NCBI GenBank assembly: GCA_022010015.1
Contig: CP091735.1
Location: forward strand, 1,550,001 to 1,614,000
Direction of reading: 5' to 3'
Source of the DNA: Clostridium sp.
GTDB taxonomy: Bacteria > Bacillota_I > Bacilli_A > Acholeplasmatales > Anaeroplasmataceae
DNA length: 64,000 nt
The notes beneath the pieces were generated by a model, which was not told the origin of the DNA, made no database searches, and was given only the letters and a program-made list of their open reading frames with translations. Positions 1 through 10,718 of the stretch are shown one piece after another (within the stretch, counting starts at the first letter, position 1; every line of letters begins with the position of its first letter). Made by a program: the position numbers and the translations under genes.

Positions 1-116
1 GTAATAGGTTATCGTATTATTAAACAATAAAAAAAAGTAATTTTTTTAAGATGTAAATGTGAAAATTTATTGAAATTCTTGTGAAAAAAACAATATAATA
101 GAATTGGTGATAAAAT

Positions 117-470
117 ATGATAAACTTAATACTAGCTAACTTATATCTAATAATTATTATGATTGCTGTAATTATTGCTTTGGCAATAATATTAATTTTT
201 TTATAGCAAATAGTAAAAAGAAAAAGATAAAGGTAAATAAAGAATTTATTGATAGCCTTGTTTTTAGCACTAGGTGGTATAGATAATTTAATAGGTGTAG
301 GTGTAGAAAATTCACGCTTGAAGCTTAGCGTTAAGGATTTAAGTTTAGTTGACCTTAATAAAATCAAAGAATTTTCTGATAAGGGTGTGTTTGTTACAGG
401 AAATACAATTAAAACCCTATTTAAATTTGAATCTGAAAAAATTGCCTATGAATTAAAAAAATTAATATAA
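117..470 (+). CDS. Membrane-anchored PTS EIIB-like protein without the phospho-cysteine
   Basis: Seen: an N-terminal hydrophobic helix (about residues 1-28), a lysine-rich linker, then a domain matching the glucose-type PTS EIIB fold (LGGIDNLIG..., VKDLSLVD..., KGVFVTGN, then a hydrophobic/acidic end). Two frame changes are needed, near the T run at 206-213 and at about 259. Known: glucose-family EIIB domains carry phosphate on the Cys of the motif Cx(T)RLR. Here the matching stretch reads VENSRLKL, so the Cys position is Glu. It therefore cannot work as a normal phosphocarrier. It sits 19 bases ahead of ptsH (HPr), so a sensory or structural PTS-linked role is possible, but this is inference. 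The start ATG follows GGTGA. Fold confident, function unknown. Confidence 0.7.
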
Positions 471-489
471 GATAATTTGAGGTGAAAAT

Positions 490-754
490 ATGATAAGAAA
501 AACTTATAGAATTATATCAGAAAATGGTCTACACGCTAGACCAGCTACAGTTTTAGTTAATAGTGCTGTTAAATTTAAATCCGATGCTTTTATTATCCAT
601 AATGGTAAAAAAGTTGATTTGAAATCAATTATGGGCGTTATGTCTTTAGGAATATATTGTGGAGACACTGTTACCTTTGAGATTGATGGTGAAGATGAAG
701 TAGAATGTATGAAGAAAATTAATGAAATGATGTTTACCTTAAAAAAATGGGTAA
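490..754 (+). CDS. ptsH: HPr phosphocarrier protein of the PTS
   Basis: HPr passes phosphate from enzyme I to sugar-specific EIIA domains in the cytoplasm. Seen: the phosphorylation site NGLHARPAT with His15, and the regulatory site around Ser46 (DLKSIMGVMSL), which HPr kinase modifies in Gram-positives. The C-terminal GEDEVE...KKINEMM helix follows. Removing one A from the run at 741-747 gives a stop at 752-754 and a protein of about 88 residues, exactly the family length; as written the frame runs on into the next gene. RBS GAGGTG lies 7 bases before the ATG. It is followed at once by pepV and preceded by the EIIB-like gene, probably one transcript. Confidence 0.93.
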
Positions 755-774
755 AGAGATTTAATGAGGTTTAT

Positions 775-2174
775 ATGAAGATAGATTATATGGAAAAAAA
801 GCACAGGAATATTATCCTAGTGCTTTAAAAATTACTTGAAAAAAATTAATTAGCTTTAAAACTATTTTTGGATAAGTATGATCCAAATAGCGATGCACCA
901 TTTGGTGTTGAAAATAAAAAAAGGCTTTAAATTATTTATTAGAGTCTGCTAAAAAAATGATGGCTTTGAAGTTAAAAAAATGTTGATAATTATGCAGGAC
1001 ATATAGAATTTGGTAATAGTAATGGTGAAATTGTTGGTATTTTAGGACATTTGGATGTTGTACCAACAAAGGGCCAAAATTGGGAGAGTAATCCCTTTAT
1101 ATTAACCAAAAGAGATGGAAAACTATATGCTAGAGGAAGTGAAGATGATAAGGGGCCACTTGTTGCCTCTTATATTGCTTTTAAAAAAATTATAAAGGAT
1201 TTAAAGCTTCCTGTAAGCAAGCGTGCAAGATTAATTTTTTTGGTTGTGATGTGGAATCTGGCTCACGTTGTCTTACTCATTATTTTGAAAAAGAAATTAA
1301 GCCTGAAATTGGTTTTTCACCTGATGCTGAATTTCCTTTAATTTATGGAGAAAAAAATCAAATGCTTCATTTGATATAAAAAGGGAAAACTTGCAAATGA
1401 TGATATAATTTTTAGAATTTGTAAGTGGTGAACGCTATAATGTTGTTCCAGAAACAGCAAGGATGAAACTAAAAAAATTGATTTAACAAATGAATATTTA
1501 GCCTATCTTAAGGAAAAATAATTATCGTGGTGAAGTAAAGGATGGCTATTTATATGCTTATGGTATTGCTAGCCATGCAATGGTTCCTCAAAAAGGGATT
1601 AAATGCTAGCTTTATTCTATTTGAGTTTTTTTAAATAGGATTCATAAGACTAATTTATCTAATTATGTTTGTAAATATCTCACCTTTGATCCTTTTCGGT
1701 GAAAAAAATTAGGTATTAACATTTATGATGATAATATGAAGGAATTAACAATGAATGTGGGTGTTGTTAATATTTTTAAATAATGAATTCAAAATAGGTA
1801 TTAATTGTCGAATACCAGTTAACAATTATGACACCAAGCTTAAGGAATGTGTGGAAAAATCATTTAAATTAACTGATACTGATTATAGCTTTAATTTACT
1901 TGGATGCTCAAAGATTCATTATGTTGATCCTAATTCTGATTTAATTAAAACGCTTATGAATGCTTACCAGGAAATGACTGGTGATTATACTAATAAACCA
2001 TTTACTATTGGTGGTGGAACCTATGCTGCATTTATTGACAATGCTGTTGCCTTTGGCCCAATGTTTCCTGGAAGTGAGGATGTTTGTCATATAGCAAATG
2101 AATATATTAATGTGGAGGACTTCATTAAATCAATTGCCATTTATACTAAGGCAATCTATGATTTAATTAAATAA
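775..2174 (+). CDS. pepV: Dipeptidase PepV (M20 family)
   Basis: Cytoplasmic zinc dipeptidase that finishes peptide breakdown. Seen: GHLDVVP (metal His/Asp), ARGSEDDKGPL (second metal Asp and the catalytic Asp of the M20 family), and near the end GGGTYAAF and MFPGSEDVCHIANE with the last metal His. This is the PepV subgroup, where the C-terminal GGGTYA block is typical. After frame correction at many poly-A/T runs (for example near 800, 835, 950, 1235, 1360) the length is about 465 residues, as expected. Start chosen at ATG 775 because TAATGAGG lies 7 bases upstream; an alternative ATG is at 790. It follows ptsH and is followed after 2 bases by trmB. Confidence 0.9.
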
Positions 2175-2176
2175 AT

Positions 2177-2843
2177 ATGCGTTTAAGAAAAAAATTAAAA
2201 GGGGCACTTAATAAATTAATTGCCAATGAAAAAAATATTATATAAATAATCCAATAGATCATAGAGGTAAGTGGGTTGAAGTATTTAATAATTCTAATCC
2301 AATTCATATTGAAATAGGTTGTGGAAAGGGTAAGTTTATTACTACAATGGCTTTAAATAATCCGAATATAAATTTTTATAGCTATTGAAAAAAATACGAT
2401 AGTGTTTTGTTAAGAGCTTCAGAATTATCTTTAAATTATGATTTAAATAATTTGAAATTAGTATTGCTTGATGCTGAAAAATATCTTAGATGTGTTTGGA
2501 AAAAAATGAAGTTGATTTAATTTATTTAAATTTTTTTCTGATCCTTGGCCGAAAAAAAAGATACTATAAAAGAAGACTTACAGCACCAGGTTATCTAGAA
2601 AAAAATATGCCGTAATTCTTAAAAAAATGGTGGTGCTATATACCAGAAGACCGATAACCGTAGTTTATTTGAGTATTCAATTGAAAATTTTTTTGTAATG
2701 AAGGTTGGCTTTTTGAATAATGTTAGTCTTGATTTACATAATGATCAATTTGAAGGAAATGTTACAACTGAATTTGAAGAAAAAAATGGTCAAAATTAGG
2801 ACCGATTTATCGTTTGGAAGCAAGAAAAAGAAAAGAGGAGTGA
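2177..2843 (+). CDS. trmB: tRNA (guanine-N7-)-methyltransferase TrmB
   Basis: Makes m7G46 in the variable loop of tRNAs using SAM. Seen: N-terminal MRLRKK and YINNPIDHRGKW, SAM-binding motif IEIGCGKGKF, the acidic motif followed by DPWPKK (from SDPWPKKRYYKRRL after repair), and the C-terminal TEFEEKWSKLGPIYRLEA block that closes TrmB proteins. At least six poly-A/T frame changes break the reading frame as written. Length after repair is about 218 residues, as usual for the family. The stop at 2841-2843 lies 2 bases before the response-regulator start, so the two are probably translationally coupled. Confidence 0.92.
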
Positions 2844-2845
2844 TT

Positions 2846-3525
2846 ATGAGGATTCTAATTGCCGATGATGAAACAAAAATTAGAACAGTTTTAAAAGAAT
2901 ATTTAGAACATTCAGGATTTGAAACAATTGAGGCCTGTGATGGACTTGAGGCAATTGAAAAAGTAAAGTCTATTCCTGTTGATTTAATAATAATGGATGT
3001 AATGATGCCTAATCTTGATGGCATTAGTGCAGTTCGTGAAATAAAAAAAGAGCATGACATTCCTATTATTGTTCTATCAGCAAGAGGAGAAGAATATGAT
3101 AAGCTTTTATGGCTTTGATTCAGGTGCTGATGATTATGTCACAAAAGCCTTTTTTTCACCAAAAAGAAATTGTTGCTAGAGTTAATGTTGCTTTAAAAAG
3201 AAACAAAAAGACAAGTGTAAAAATGGCTGGTGTAGAAATCGATTTTGAAGGAAGAAATGTTTTTGTCGATGGTAAAAAGGTTGAATTAACCCAAAAAGAA
3301 TTTCAATTATTAACATATTTAGTTAAGAATAAAGGAATTGCCATTTCTCGAAGTAAGATTTTATCTGACGTTTGGGGCTATGAATTTTATGGCGACGATA
3401 GAACGATAGATACGCTTATAAAGATGCTAAGAAGTAGACTTGGAAATTATAAATATATGCTTGTCACACTTCGAGGATATGGTTATAAATTCGATTATGA
3501 AGAAAAATTAAAAAAATTCAATTAA
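2846..3525 (+). CDS. OmpR/PhoB-family response regulator
   Basis: Receiver domain (about residues 1-115) with the acidic pair DDE, phospho-acceptor Asp in LIIMDVMMPNLDG, Ser/Thr in LSARGE and Lys in YVTKPFSPKE, followed by a winged-helix DNA-binding domain (LTQKEFQLLTYL...SRSKILSDVWGY...DRTIDTLIKMLRSRL...LRGYGYKF). The frame is broken once near 3100-3150 (a T run in KPF and the text just before). The partner kinase gene follows and overlaps the end. The stop as written (3525) depends on the A run at 3514-3520; if that run is shorter, the protein would end slightly later. The signal sensed cannot be told from sequence. Confidence 0.93.
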
Positions 3526-4911
3526 AACAAGTATTTTTTTGTTAAAATGCTTGCAATGATGCTAGCATTTATAGTTTTTTTATACTAATTGCTGGTATTT
3601 TTTTCTTTTTAAAACAATGCTTGAAAAAAACTGTATATAATAAAAAAAGTAATGATGTTATTAATAATTGTATTAATCTTTTCTATTTAGAAGATGATAT
3701 GACCTTAGATGAATATATTTCTAATCTTCCTAATGATTATCAAATTGGCTATTTTTAATTTATCAAATGATTATGGAATTGATATTTTAGCCTCAAATAA
3801 GGAAATTAATCTTTCAAAACAGGTACAATCAAAAATTTGGAGTTCGCTTAAGGTTGAAAGTAACTATTTTTGAATTTTTTTGAGTTATAAACAATCCTGC
3901 TTTGCGACTACAGATACCAAGAATGATAAAACATATAATTTATTAATTGTTGCAAATATCAGTAAGGAAATTAATTATTTCTTTCAATTCATATTAATCT
4001 TTATCGCTATTTCCTTATCTGTAAGTACTGTTTTTTTGGATTATTAACGCTAATTTGGACAAAAAAAGATTATTTTACCTATAAATCAAGCAAGTGATTC
4101 TTTAGAAGAAATTCAAAGACAAAATTATAATATTCAATTAAAAAAATCAAATTATTTAGAAATTAAAAAGGCTTAATTTGGCAATTGAGGGATTGATTGC
4201 GAATTTGAATGAATCAAATAATCTTGATAAAGATATTTTTAGCTAATATTAGCCATGAATTTAAAAACGCCATTAACACTTATTAAATCATATGCTGAAA
4301 TGATTATTGATTTTTTTCTGGTGACGATAAGGAACTTAGAGAAAGTCATTTAAATACTATTATTTCAGAGTCAGATCATTTAACTTCCTTAGTTAATGAT
4401 GTTTTTATCATTATCTCGTGCAGAGGCAAGGGTTGAGGCGAGAATCACTAGATTTAACTTCACAGAATTGATTAAAAAGCACTATAAATAGTTTTTGATG
4501 CCTTAATATCAAAAAGAGAAAAAATTGAATTAAAGTTAGATTTGATTAATGATGTTTATATGGAAGCTAATTATAAGCAAATTTGTGAGGTAGTATATAA
4601 TTTAATATCTAATGCTATTCATTACGCTAAAACAAAAAAATTGAAATTAGACTTTTTTTAATAATAAGGGCATATATCGATTTGAGGTTAGTGATGATGG
4701 TCCGGGAATTGCCAAGGAGGATTTAGATTCAATTTGGAATAAATATTATCGTGGTAAAAATAAACCAACGATGACTGTTAAAGGAACAGGATTAGGATTA
4801 GCACTTGTTAAGGAAGTATTAACAGCTCATAATTATCAATTTGGTGTTGTAACCCCTACCAAATAAGGGCGCTACCTTTTTAATTTTGAGTTTAAGAAGG
4901 ATAAAATCTAA
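3497..4911 (+). CDS. Membrane sensor histidine kinase
   Basis: Partner of the preceding regulator. Seen after frame repair: an N-terminal transmembrane helix (about VKMLAMMLAFIVFILIAGI), an extracytoplasmic segment of about 130 residues, a second helix near 3960-4030, a HAMP-like linker, the H-box NISHEFKTPLTLIKSYAEM, the N-box YNLISNAIHYA, and G-boxes VSDDGPGIA and GTGLGLALVKEVL. About fifteen poly-A/T changes interrupt it. The exact start is uncertain: an ATG at 3497 inside the regulator end is the best candidate, but the A run there hides the true frame. The stop TAA at 4909-4911 overlaps the ATG of the next gene. Confidence 0.88.
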
Positions 4912-5598
4912 TGAAATTTTTATTTAATGGGTGGTGAAACACCTGGCAAAAACTAAATTATATGAAATAATGCTTAAAATAACAGGAAAAGATAATCCGA
5001 AAATTTTATATTTTTCCTAATGCTAGTGTAGATTATCAAAATAGCTTTGAGAGATTTAAAAAAAGCAAACAGATGGTTTTTAATTGTTATATTGAATTAT
5101 TTTTTTAAATCAAGATGTTAGCTTTAATGATTATGACATTTTTATATTTTTGGTGGTGGTATAACTCAAAAAAATTGTTTTTTTGAGCTAAGAAGTCTAA
5201 ATGATTTAATTATTAAGTCAAATTGTTTGTTAGCAGGTAGTAGTGCCGGCGCAAATATGTGGTTTTTTTAGCTGGTGTAGGTGATTTTTTTATTCCTATT
5301 ATGACAACTTTCACACCTATAATTATAAGCTGATTAAAGGTTTTGGTGCTATTAATGCTACATTTTGTCCTCATTATCAAAAAAAGAGGATTTAATTGTT
5401 TACAATGATATGGTGAAAGAATATGAAGCTGATGGTTTTGCGCTTGAAAATGATACAGCTTTATTTTTTTGAATGATTCTTATTTTGAAATTTTCAAACA
5501 AAATAATGCTAGCAGTGCTTATTGGTTTAAAAAGAACAGAAAACTATAAGATGATACCTTTATATGAGGAAATAAAATATAAGATCAAAGAGGATTAG
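4911..5598 (+). CDS. S51-family peptidase (peptidase E-like)
   Basis: Serine exopeptidase family related to aspartyl dipeptidase PepE. Seen: N-terminal MKFLFNGGE, a GGGITQK turn before the Rossmann-like core, nucleophile motif LLAGSSAGANMW (Ser in S-A-G), a His in FCPHYQ, and an acidic block GFALENDTALFFEND. These match the Ser/His/acid layout of the family. About 225 residues after repair of several T-run shifts (5100, 5150, 5180, 5270, 5290, 5465). The ATG overlaps the stop of the kinase gene (TAATG), so it belongs to the same transcript. The substrate is unknown; many family members in Bacilli are uncharacterised. Confidence 0.8.
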
Positions 5599-5599
5599 T

Positions 5600-6450
5600 A
5601 TGAGAAGTGTTTCATTACTTGGCCCTAAACAAACATTTTTGTGATAAGGTGTTAAATAAATATGAAAAAAATTTACGGGCGAAAACTTCAAAGTGTTTTT
5701 ATTGTGATTCAATTATTGAGTCAGCTAAAAAAATTTATAGATACAGATTTATTAATTTTTACCATTTGAAAATTCGTTAGATGGCTTTGTTACAGAGGCT
5801 CTTGACATATTAATGAGTGAATCACTTTTAATTGTTGCTGAAATTAAACAAAATATTGCTTTTAAATTAGTAAGCTATGAGAATAATATTAATGATATAG
5901 AAAAAAATATATGTTCAGTTTAAAGCTAAAGGCCAATGCTTACATTTCTTAGAACCTTATTTAAGCAAATGTGTATTAACAGAATCAAATTTATTATCAC
6001 TTGATTATTTATTGGAAAATAAAAACAAAAGTGCTGCTATTGTTCCAATGCATATTAGTGAAGAATTTCCCCTTGTATTAAAAAGACATTACGGATTCTA
6101 AAAAAATAATGAAACTAGATTTTTTTAGTTATTAGTAGAAATAAAAAAATGATATTTTTTTATAGTGATTTAATTAAGGTTAGCTGCTATGCATATGCTT
6201 TACTTGATAAGCCAGGTATTTTTATATAATATTTTAAGAAGATTTGATGAGCATCATATTAACCTTTCAAATATAATTTCAAGACCTACGAAAAGTGAGC
6301 TTGGTAAATATAATTTTTATATAGAATTTTTCCTTTAGCAAAGAAGGATCTAAGTAAGGTTGATTTAATTTTTAAATGAATTCAACAATGATAATGATTA
6401 TAAGCTGAAGATTTTAGGAATTTATTCGAATATAGGAGATAAAAAAATGA
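5600..6450 (+). CDS. pheA: Prephenate dehydratase with ACT domain
   Basis: Converts prephenate to phenylpyruvate in phenylalanine synthesis. Seen after repair: start VSLLGPKQTF (family LGPxGTFS), a block ending in ENSLDGFVTEALDIL (family pattern P-x-ENSxxGxV), KGQCLHFLEPY, NKSAAIVPMHISEEF, the TRF signature in NNETRFLVISRN, then a C-terminal ACT domain (LLDKPGILYNILRRFDEHHINLS, ending in a SRPTKS loop and LGIYSN). The ACT domain binds phenylalanine for feedback control in this family. The first motif Cys/Gln residues deviate a little from the usual form. The stop TGA (6448-6450) overlaps the next ATG if the A run before it is one shorter than written. Confidence 0.85.
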
Positions 6451-7745
6451 GAGCAGTAGACATAATAGAAAAAAAAGAGAAATGGTTTAGAATTAACTAA
6501 TGAAGAAATTAAATTTCTTATAAATGGTTATACAAATGGAGATATACCAGATTATCAGATGTCTGCCTTTACAATGGCTGTTTATTTTCAAGGAATGAAT
6601 GATAATGAAGCAACTAATTTGGCTTTAGCTATGCTTCATAGTGGCGATGAGCTTAATCTTGATATGATTGAGGGAGTAAAGGTTGATAAGCATTCTACAG
6701 GTGGCGTTGGTGATAAAACAAGCTTAGTTTTAGCACCACTTGTTGCATCTCTTGGTATAAATTTTGCTAAAATGAGTGGAAGAGGACTTGGACATACGGG
6801 AGGAACCATTGATAAGCTTGAATCAATTCCTGGCTTTAATATATCATTGACTGATGATGAATTTATCGAGCAGGTTAAAAAAATACATTTGGCTATTATA
6901 GGTCAAACAGTTAATTTAGCTCCTGCAGATAAGAAGCTTTATTCATTAAGGGATGTTACAGCTACTGTTGATTCAATACCGCTTATTGCTTCAAGTATAA
7001 TGTCTAAGAAGCTTGCAAGTGGAGCAAATGCTATTTGCCTAGATGTTAAGGTAGGTAGTGGAGCATTCATGAAAAATATTGATAGTGCCCGTAAACTAGC
7101 TAAATTAATGGTTGCCATAGGTAATAAATGTAATCGTCATATGACAGCTGTTTTAACTAATATGGATGAACCACTAGGATTTGCTGTTGGTAATAGCGTA
7201 GAGGTTTTGGAGGCCATCAATACACTAAATGGTAATGGTCCTAAGGATTTACTTGAATTATGTCTAACTCTTGGTGCATATTTAGTTATTGATAGTAATT
7301 TAGCAAGTACAGTTTCTGAAGCAAAGGATTTGTTAAGAAAACAAATTGAAAATAAAGAAGGCTTAAATAAACTTGCAGAAATGGTAAATGCTCAGGGTGG
7401 AGATAGTTCATATATTTTTAATCCTGCCAAATTTGTTTTAGGCAAAAATGTTATCGAAATTAAGAGTCAAAATAAAGGATATGTTAGCAAGATTGATGCT
7501 CTTGCCATTGGTCATGCGGCAATGCTTGTTGGTGCTGGCAGAGAAAAAATTACCGATACTATTAACCCACGCGTTGGCGTTGTTTTTAAACAAGAAGGTT
7601 GGCGATTATGTTAATGAAAAACGAAACTCTTGCCACATTATATTCTGATGGAAATAATGAGAAAGAAGCAATTGAAATGATTAAAAAAGCATATTCATAT
7701 GCTGATTTTGAGATTGAACCAAAAGCTTATATTAGAAATTATTAG
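6447..7745 (+). CDS. pdp: Pyrimidine-nucleoside phosphorylase
   Basis: Splits uridine/thymidine with phosphate into base and (deoxy)ribose-1-phosphate; DeoB in this window would use the sugar phosphate. Seen: MRAVDIIEKKRNG..., the family signature KVDKHSTGGVGDKTSL, SGRGLGHTGGTIDKLESIPGF in two blocks, YSLRDVTATVDSIPLIASSIMSKK and LDVKVGSGAFMK. About 433 residues, the normal length. The 6559-7600 part is free of errors; frame changes are needed only near 6470 and near 7598. The start ATG follows GGAGAT and overlaps the pheA stop. A promoter for the next unit lies directly after its end. Confidence 0.95.
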
Positions 7746-7762
7746 ATAATTTGAAAAAAATA

Positions 7763-7793
7763 TTGACTTGTTTTATTTTTTTAATGCTATAAT
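7763..7793 (+). promoter_or_regulatory. Sigma-A type promoter upstream of secG
   Basis: TTGACT (7763-7768) and TATAAT (7788-7793) with 19 bases between as written; the spacer holds a run of seven T that is probably over-called, which would bring it to about 17. It lies between the pdp stop and the secG RBS GGAGG. Confidence 0.75.
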
Positions 7794-7830
7794 AGTCAAG
7801 TAGTCTATTAAGTAGTATGGAGGAATCAAA

Positions 7831-8062
7831 ATGCTAGTTTTTAAATATATTTACACTAATTGTTTCAATTTTTATTAATAGCAATTGTTATGATGCAAAA
7901 ATTCTAAGGATGACATTAATTATGCCTTTAATGGTAGCAAGTCTGAATTATTTAAAAATCAAAAAACTCGTGGTATTGAATTGTTTTTTTACAAAGAGGA
8001 ACTGCAGTCCTAGGAATAATTTTTTTATTATTCTAGTTGTTATCTGTAATGTAATTCAATAA
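7831..8062 (+). CDS. secG: Preprotein translocase subunit SecG
   Basis: Small membrane subunit of the Sec translocon. Seen after repair: first helix VFKYIFTLIVSIFLIAIVMMQ, loop with KSKDDINYAFNGS and KNQKTRGIELFLQRGT, second helix AVLGIIFFIILVVICNVI; about 75 residues, the family length and two-helix layout. Three short-run shifts (near 7851, 7905, 7985) break it. A GGAGG site precedes the ATG. secG next to rnr and smpB is the classic Firmicutes order secG-rnr-smpB-ssrA. A terminator follows immediately, though it may be partial read-through into rnr. Confidence 0.85.
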
Positions 8063-8075
8063 TTATGATGCTTGA

Positions 8076-8112
8076 CAACATAATTGCTATTAAGGAATTA
8101 TGTTGTTTTTTT
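8076..8112 (+). terminator. Rho-independent terminator after secG
   Basis: Perfect 10-bp stem CAACATAATT / AATTATGTTG with a 10-base loop, followed by seven T. It lies between secG and rnr. Confidence 0.85.
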
Positions 8113-8133
8113 ATGTTTTTTTGAGGTGATTCT

Positions 8134-10253
8134 ATGAAAGAAAAAAAGGTTTTAGATTTATATTTAAAGGGATATAAAATAAATAAAATATGCAAGCTTT
8201 TTAAATATCAGCTATCAAATGGTTATTGATATTCTTGACGAATATGTTAAAAGTGGACGTTTAGCTATAAGCCATAATGGTCATTATAAAGAAGTTAAAA
8301 AAACGGAAAATTAATTCTTAAAAAGTGAAGGATATGGCTTTATTCATGTTGATGGAGAAAATAATGATTATTATGTTCCATATGGCTGTAATAATGGTGC
8401 TCTTGATGGTGATGATGTTGCTTTTTTTATTCATTTTCTGATGGTAGAAAAATTTAAAAAATGCTGAAGTTGTTAAGGTTATTCAAAGAAGTAAACTTGA
8501 TGTTATTGGTACTATTATTCATAAAAAAAGCGTAAAAAAATAATGTTAAAAGCTTATGTTTTAACTAAATATGAATATCCTCTTCATTTAATTAAACTTG
8601 ATGATATAAATGATTATGAAGATGATACAGTTGTTAAAGCAAGAATTAATTACTTACCAAATCAAATTACTGCAAAAAGTAACAAAAAAATTGTTGGTAA
8701 AACAGATGATGATGGTATTGAAATTACTAAGATTGCTGAAAGCTATGGATTTTTATAGTGAATTTAGTGAAGAAACGATAAAAGAATTAGAAAAAAAGTT
8801 CCAGATGAAGTGGAACCAAGGGATTTAAAAGGACGTACTGATTTTTACTGATAAAACAATTATTACAATAGATGGTGATGATGCTAAGGATTTTGATGAT
8901 GCCATTTCACTAGATATATTAAAGAATGGTAATTATTTACTTGGGGTATATATTGCTGATGTTAGTAATTATGTATGCCCTAATACTTCCTTAAATGAGG
9001 ATGCCATAAAGCGTGGAACAAGTGTTTATTTAGCAGATAGAGTGATTCCAATGCTACCTTTTAAGCTATCAAATGGCTTGTGTTCATTAAATGAGGGAGT
9101 GGTACGTCTTGTAATGGCATGCCAAATGGAGATTAATGATTTAGGTGAAATTGTTGATTACAAGATTTCTGAGGGATTTATAAAATCAAGACATCGAATG
9201 ACCTATAATAATGTTAATAAAATTTTAAATGACGATCAGGAAATGTGTAATAAATATTCGGATATTGTTTTGATGTTAAATAATATGAATAAACTTGCTC
9301 ATATTTTAAGGAAGAAAAGACATGATGCTGGAGGACTAGATTTTTGAAATTGATGAATATAAAATTAGTCTTGATGAGCATCATGAACCAAATGGTATTT
9401 CCTTAAGAGTGCGTGATGAGGCTGAAAAGCTAATAGAGGATTTTATGCTTGAGGCAAATAATTGCGTGGCTTCATTTTTCACAAAATTGAATTATCCTTG
9501 TATGTATAGAATTCATGAAAAGCCTGACCAAGAGAAATTACGTGATGTTTTAAAGATTATTAGTAAGCTTGGTGTTAAAAATTAAGTTACCTAAGAATGA
9601 TATTCATTCAAAATTAATTCAAAAGGCTTTGGAGGATTTAGATGATAATCCATTAAAGCCAGTAATAAATCAAATGCTTTTAAGAACAATGATGAAGGCT
9701 AAATATTCAACTGTAAATGTAGGACATTATGGCTTATGTATTGATGATTATTGTCATTTTACATCACCAATTAGAAGATATCCAGATTTAATGGTGCATC
9801 GTTTATTAAAGGAGTTAGTTTTTACATCCAACTAATTTTGATGCTAGCTATCAATACTATTCTGAGAATCTTGAAGGAATAGCGATTATGAATTCAAATA
9901 GTGAAAGAAAGGCTATTGATTGTGAAAGAGATGTTGATAATATGCTTATGACTTGGTATATGTCAAAGCATATTGATGAGCACTATGATGGCATTGTTGT
10001 TTCAATTTTAAGCTTTGGAATGTTTGTAATGCTTGAAAATGGTGTTGAAGGATTAGTTAGTCTTAGAAATATGGACGATTATTTTACATATGATGAGGCT
10101 CATCAAAAGCTAATATCTGCAAGTAGAACCTTTAGCCTAGGTGATAAGGTTAGAGTTGTAGTTATTGATGCCGTTCGTGAAACATCAAAAATTGATTTAA
10201 TGCTAGAAGAAGACTATGGAGATGATAGCTATGGCGAATATTTGTACAAATAA
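8134..10253 (+). CDS. rnr: Ribonuclease R
   Basis: 3'-5' exoribonuclease for structured RNA, working with SmpB/tmRNA in removal of faulty mRNAs. Seen in order: an N-terminal winged-helix part (LDLYLKGYKINKICKLF), cold-shock/OB domain (EGYGFIHVDGENNDYYVPYG), RNB catalytic core with TIDGDDAKDFDDAIS (metal-binding Asp residues), HYGLCIDDYCHFTSPIRRYPDLMVHRLL, and a C-terminal S1 domain (DGIVVSILSFGMFVMLENGVEG, split in the middle). About 700 residues after repair of about ten frame changes. RBS GAGGTGAT sits before the ATG. The last codons overlap the smpB start (10231). Confidence 0.95.
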
Positions 10254-10688
10254 AAAAAGTTGGCTTTGAATATTTTTATCTTAGATAAATATGAAGCTGG
10301 AATAAAACTAACAGGTACTGAAATAAAATCAATAAGAGAAGGTAAGGTAAATATTAATGATACTTATGTTATTTTAAGAAATAATCGTCCTTATGTCATT
10401 AATATGTTTATTGCTAAATATTCTCATGGTAACATTTTTAATCATGAAGAAACTCGTGATCGAGAATTATTATTACATAAAAGTGAAGAAATAAAGCTGG
10501 CAACAAAGGTAAAGCTTCAGGGCTTATCTATAGTTCCAACTAGATTATATTTTTGTTGGATCCTTAGTTAAAATTGAAATTGCCTTATGTAAGGGAAAGA
10601 AATTAGCTGATAAAAGACAAAGTCTTAAAGAGGCTGAAGGAAAAAAAGAAATATTGCTAAGGCACTTAAAGAAGCAAATAGATATTAA
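10231..10688 (+). CDS. smpB: SsrA-binding protein SmpB
   Basis: Binds tmRNA and delivers it to stalled ribosomes. Seen: DKYEAGIKLTGTEIKSIREG (family signature), YVINMFIAKYSHGN, HEETRDRELLLHKSEE, TRLYF...VKIEIALCKGKKLADKR. Start chosen at ATG 10231, inside rnr: removing one base each near 10258 and 10275 gives MANICTNKKVGFEYFILDKY, which supplies the expected N-terminal strand, and GGAGATGA lies about 5-10 bases before it. The TTG at 10260 would drop this part. The overlap with rnr is 23 bases. It ends right in the -35 box of the ssrA promoter. Confidence 0.92.
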
Positions 10689-10713
10689 CAATTATACCGG
10701 CTTGTGGTATAAT
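10685..10713 (+). promoter_or_regulatory. Promoter of ssrA, overlapping the smpB stop codon
   Basis: TTAACA (10685-10690) and TATAAT (10708-10713) with a 17-base spacer; the tmRNA 5' end at 10719 lies 6 bases after the -10 box. The TAA in TTAACA is the smpB stop. The -10 box is the right arm of a perfect 9-bp inverted repeat (AATTATACC / GGTATAATT, 7-base loop). Confidence 0.8.
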
Positions 10714-10718
10714 TAATT

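Noticed and set aside
797..830. Hairpin AGCACAGGA/TCCTAGTGCT after ptsH as a terminator
   Set aside because: It lies inside the first codons of pepV (EKKAQEYYPSALKLL), is imperfect and is not followed by a proper T run.
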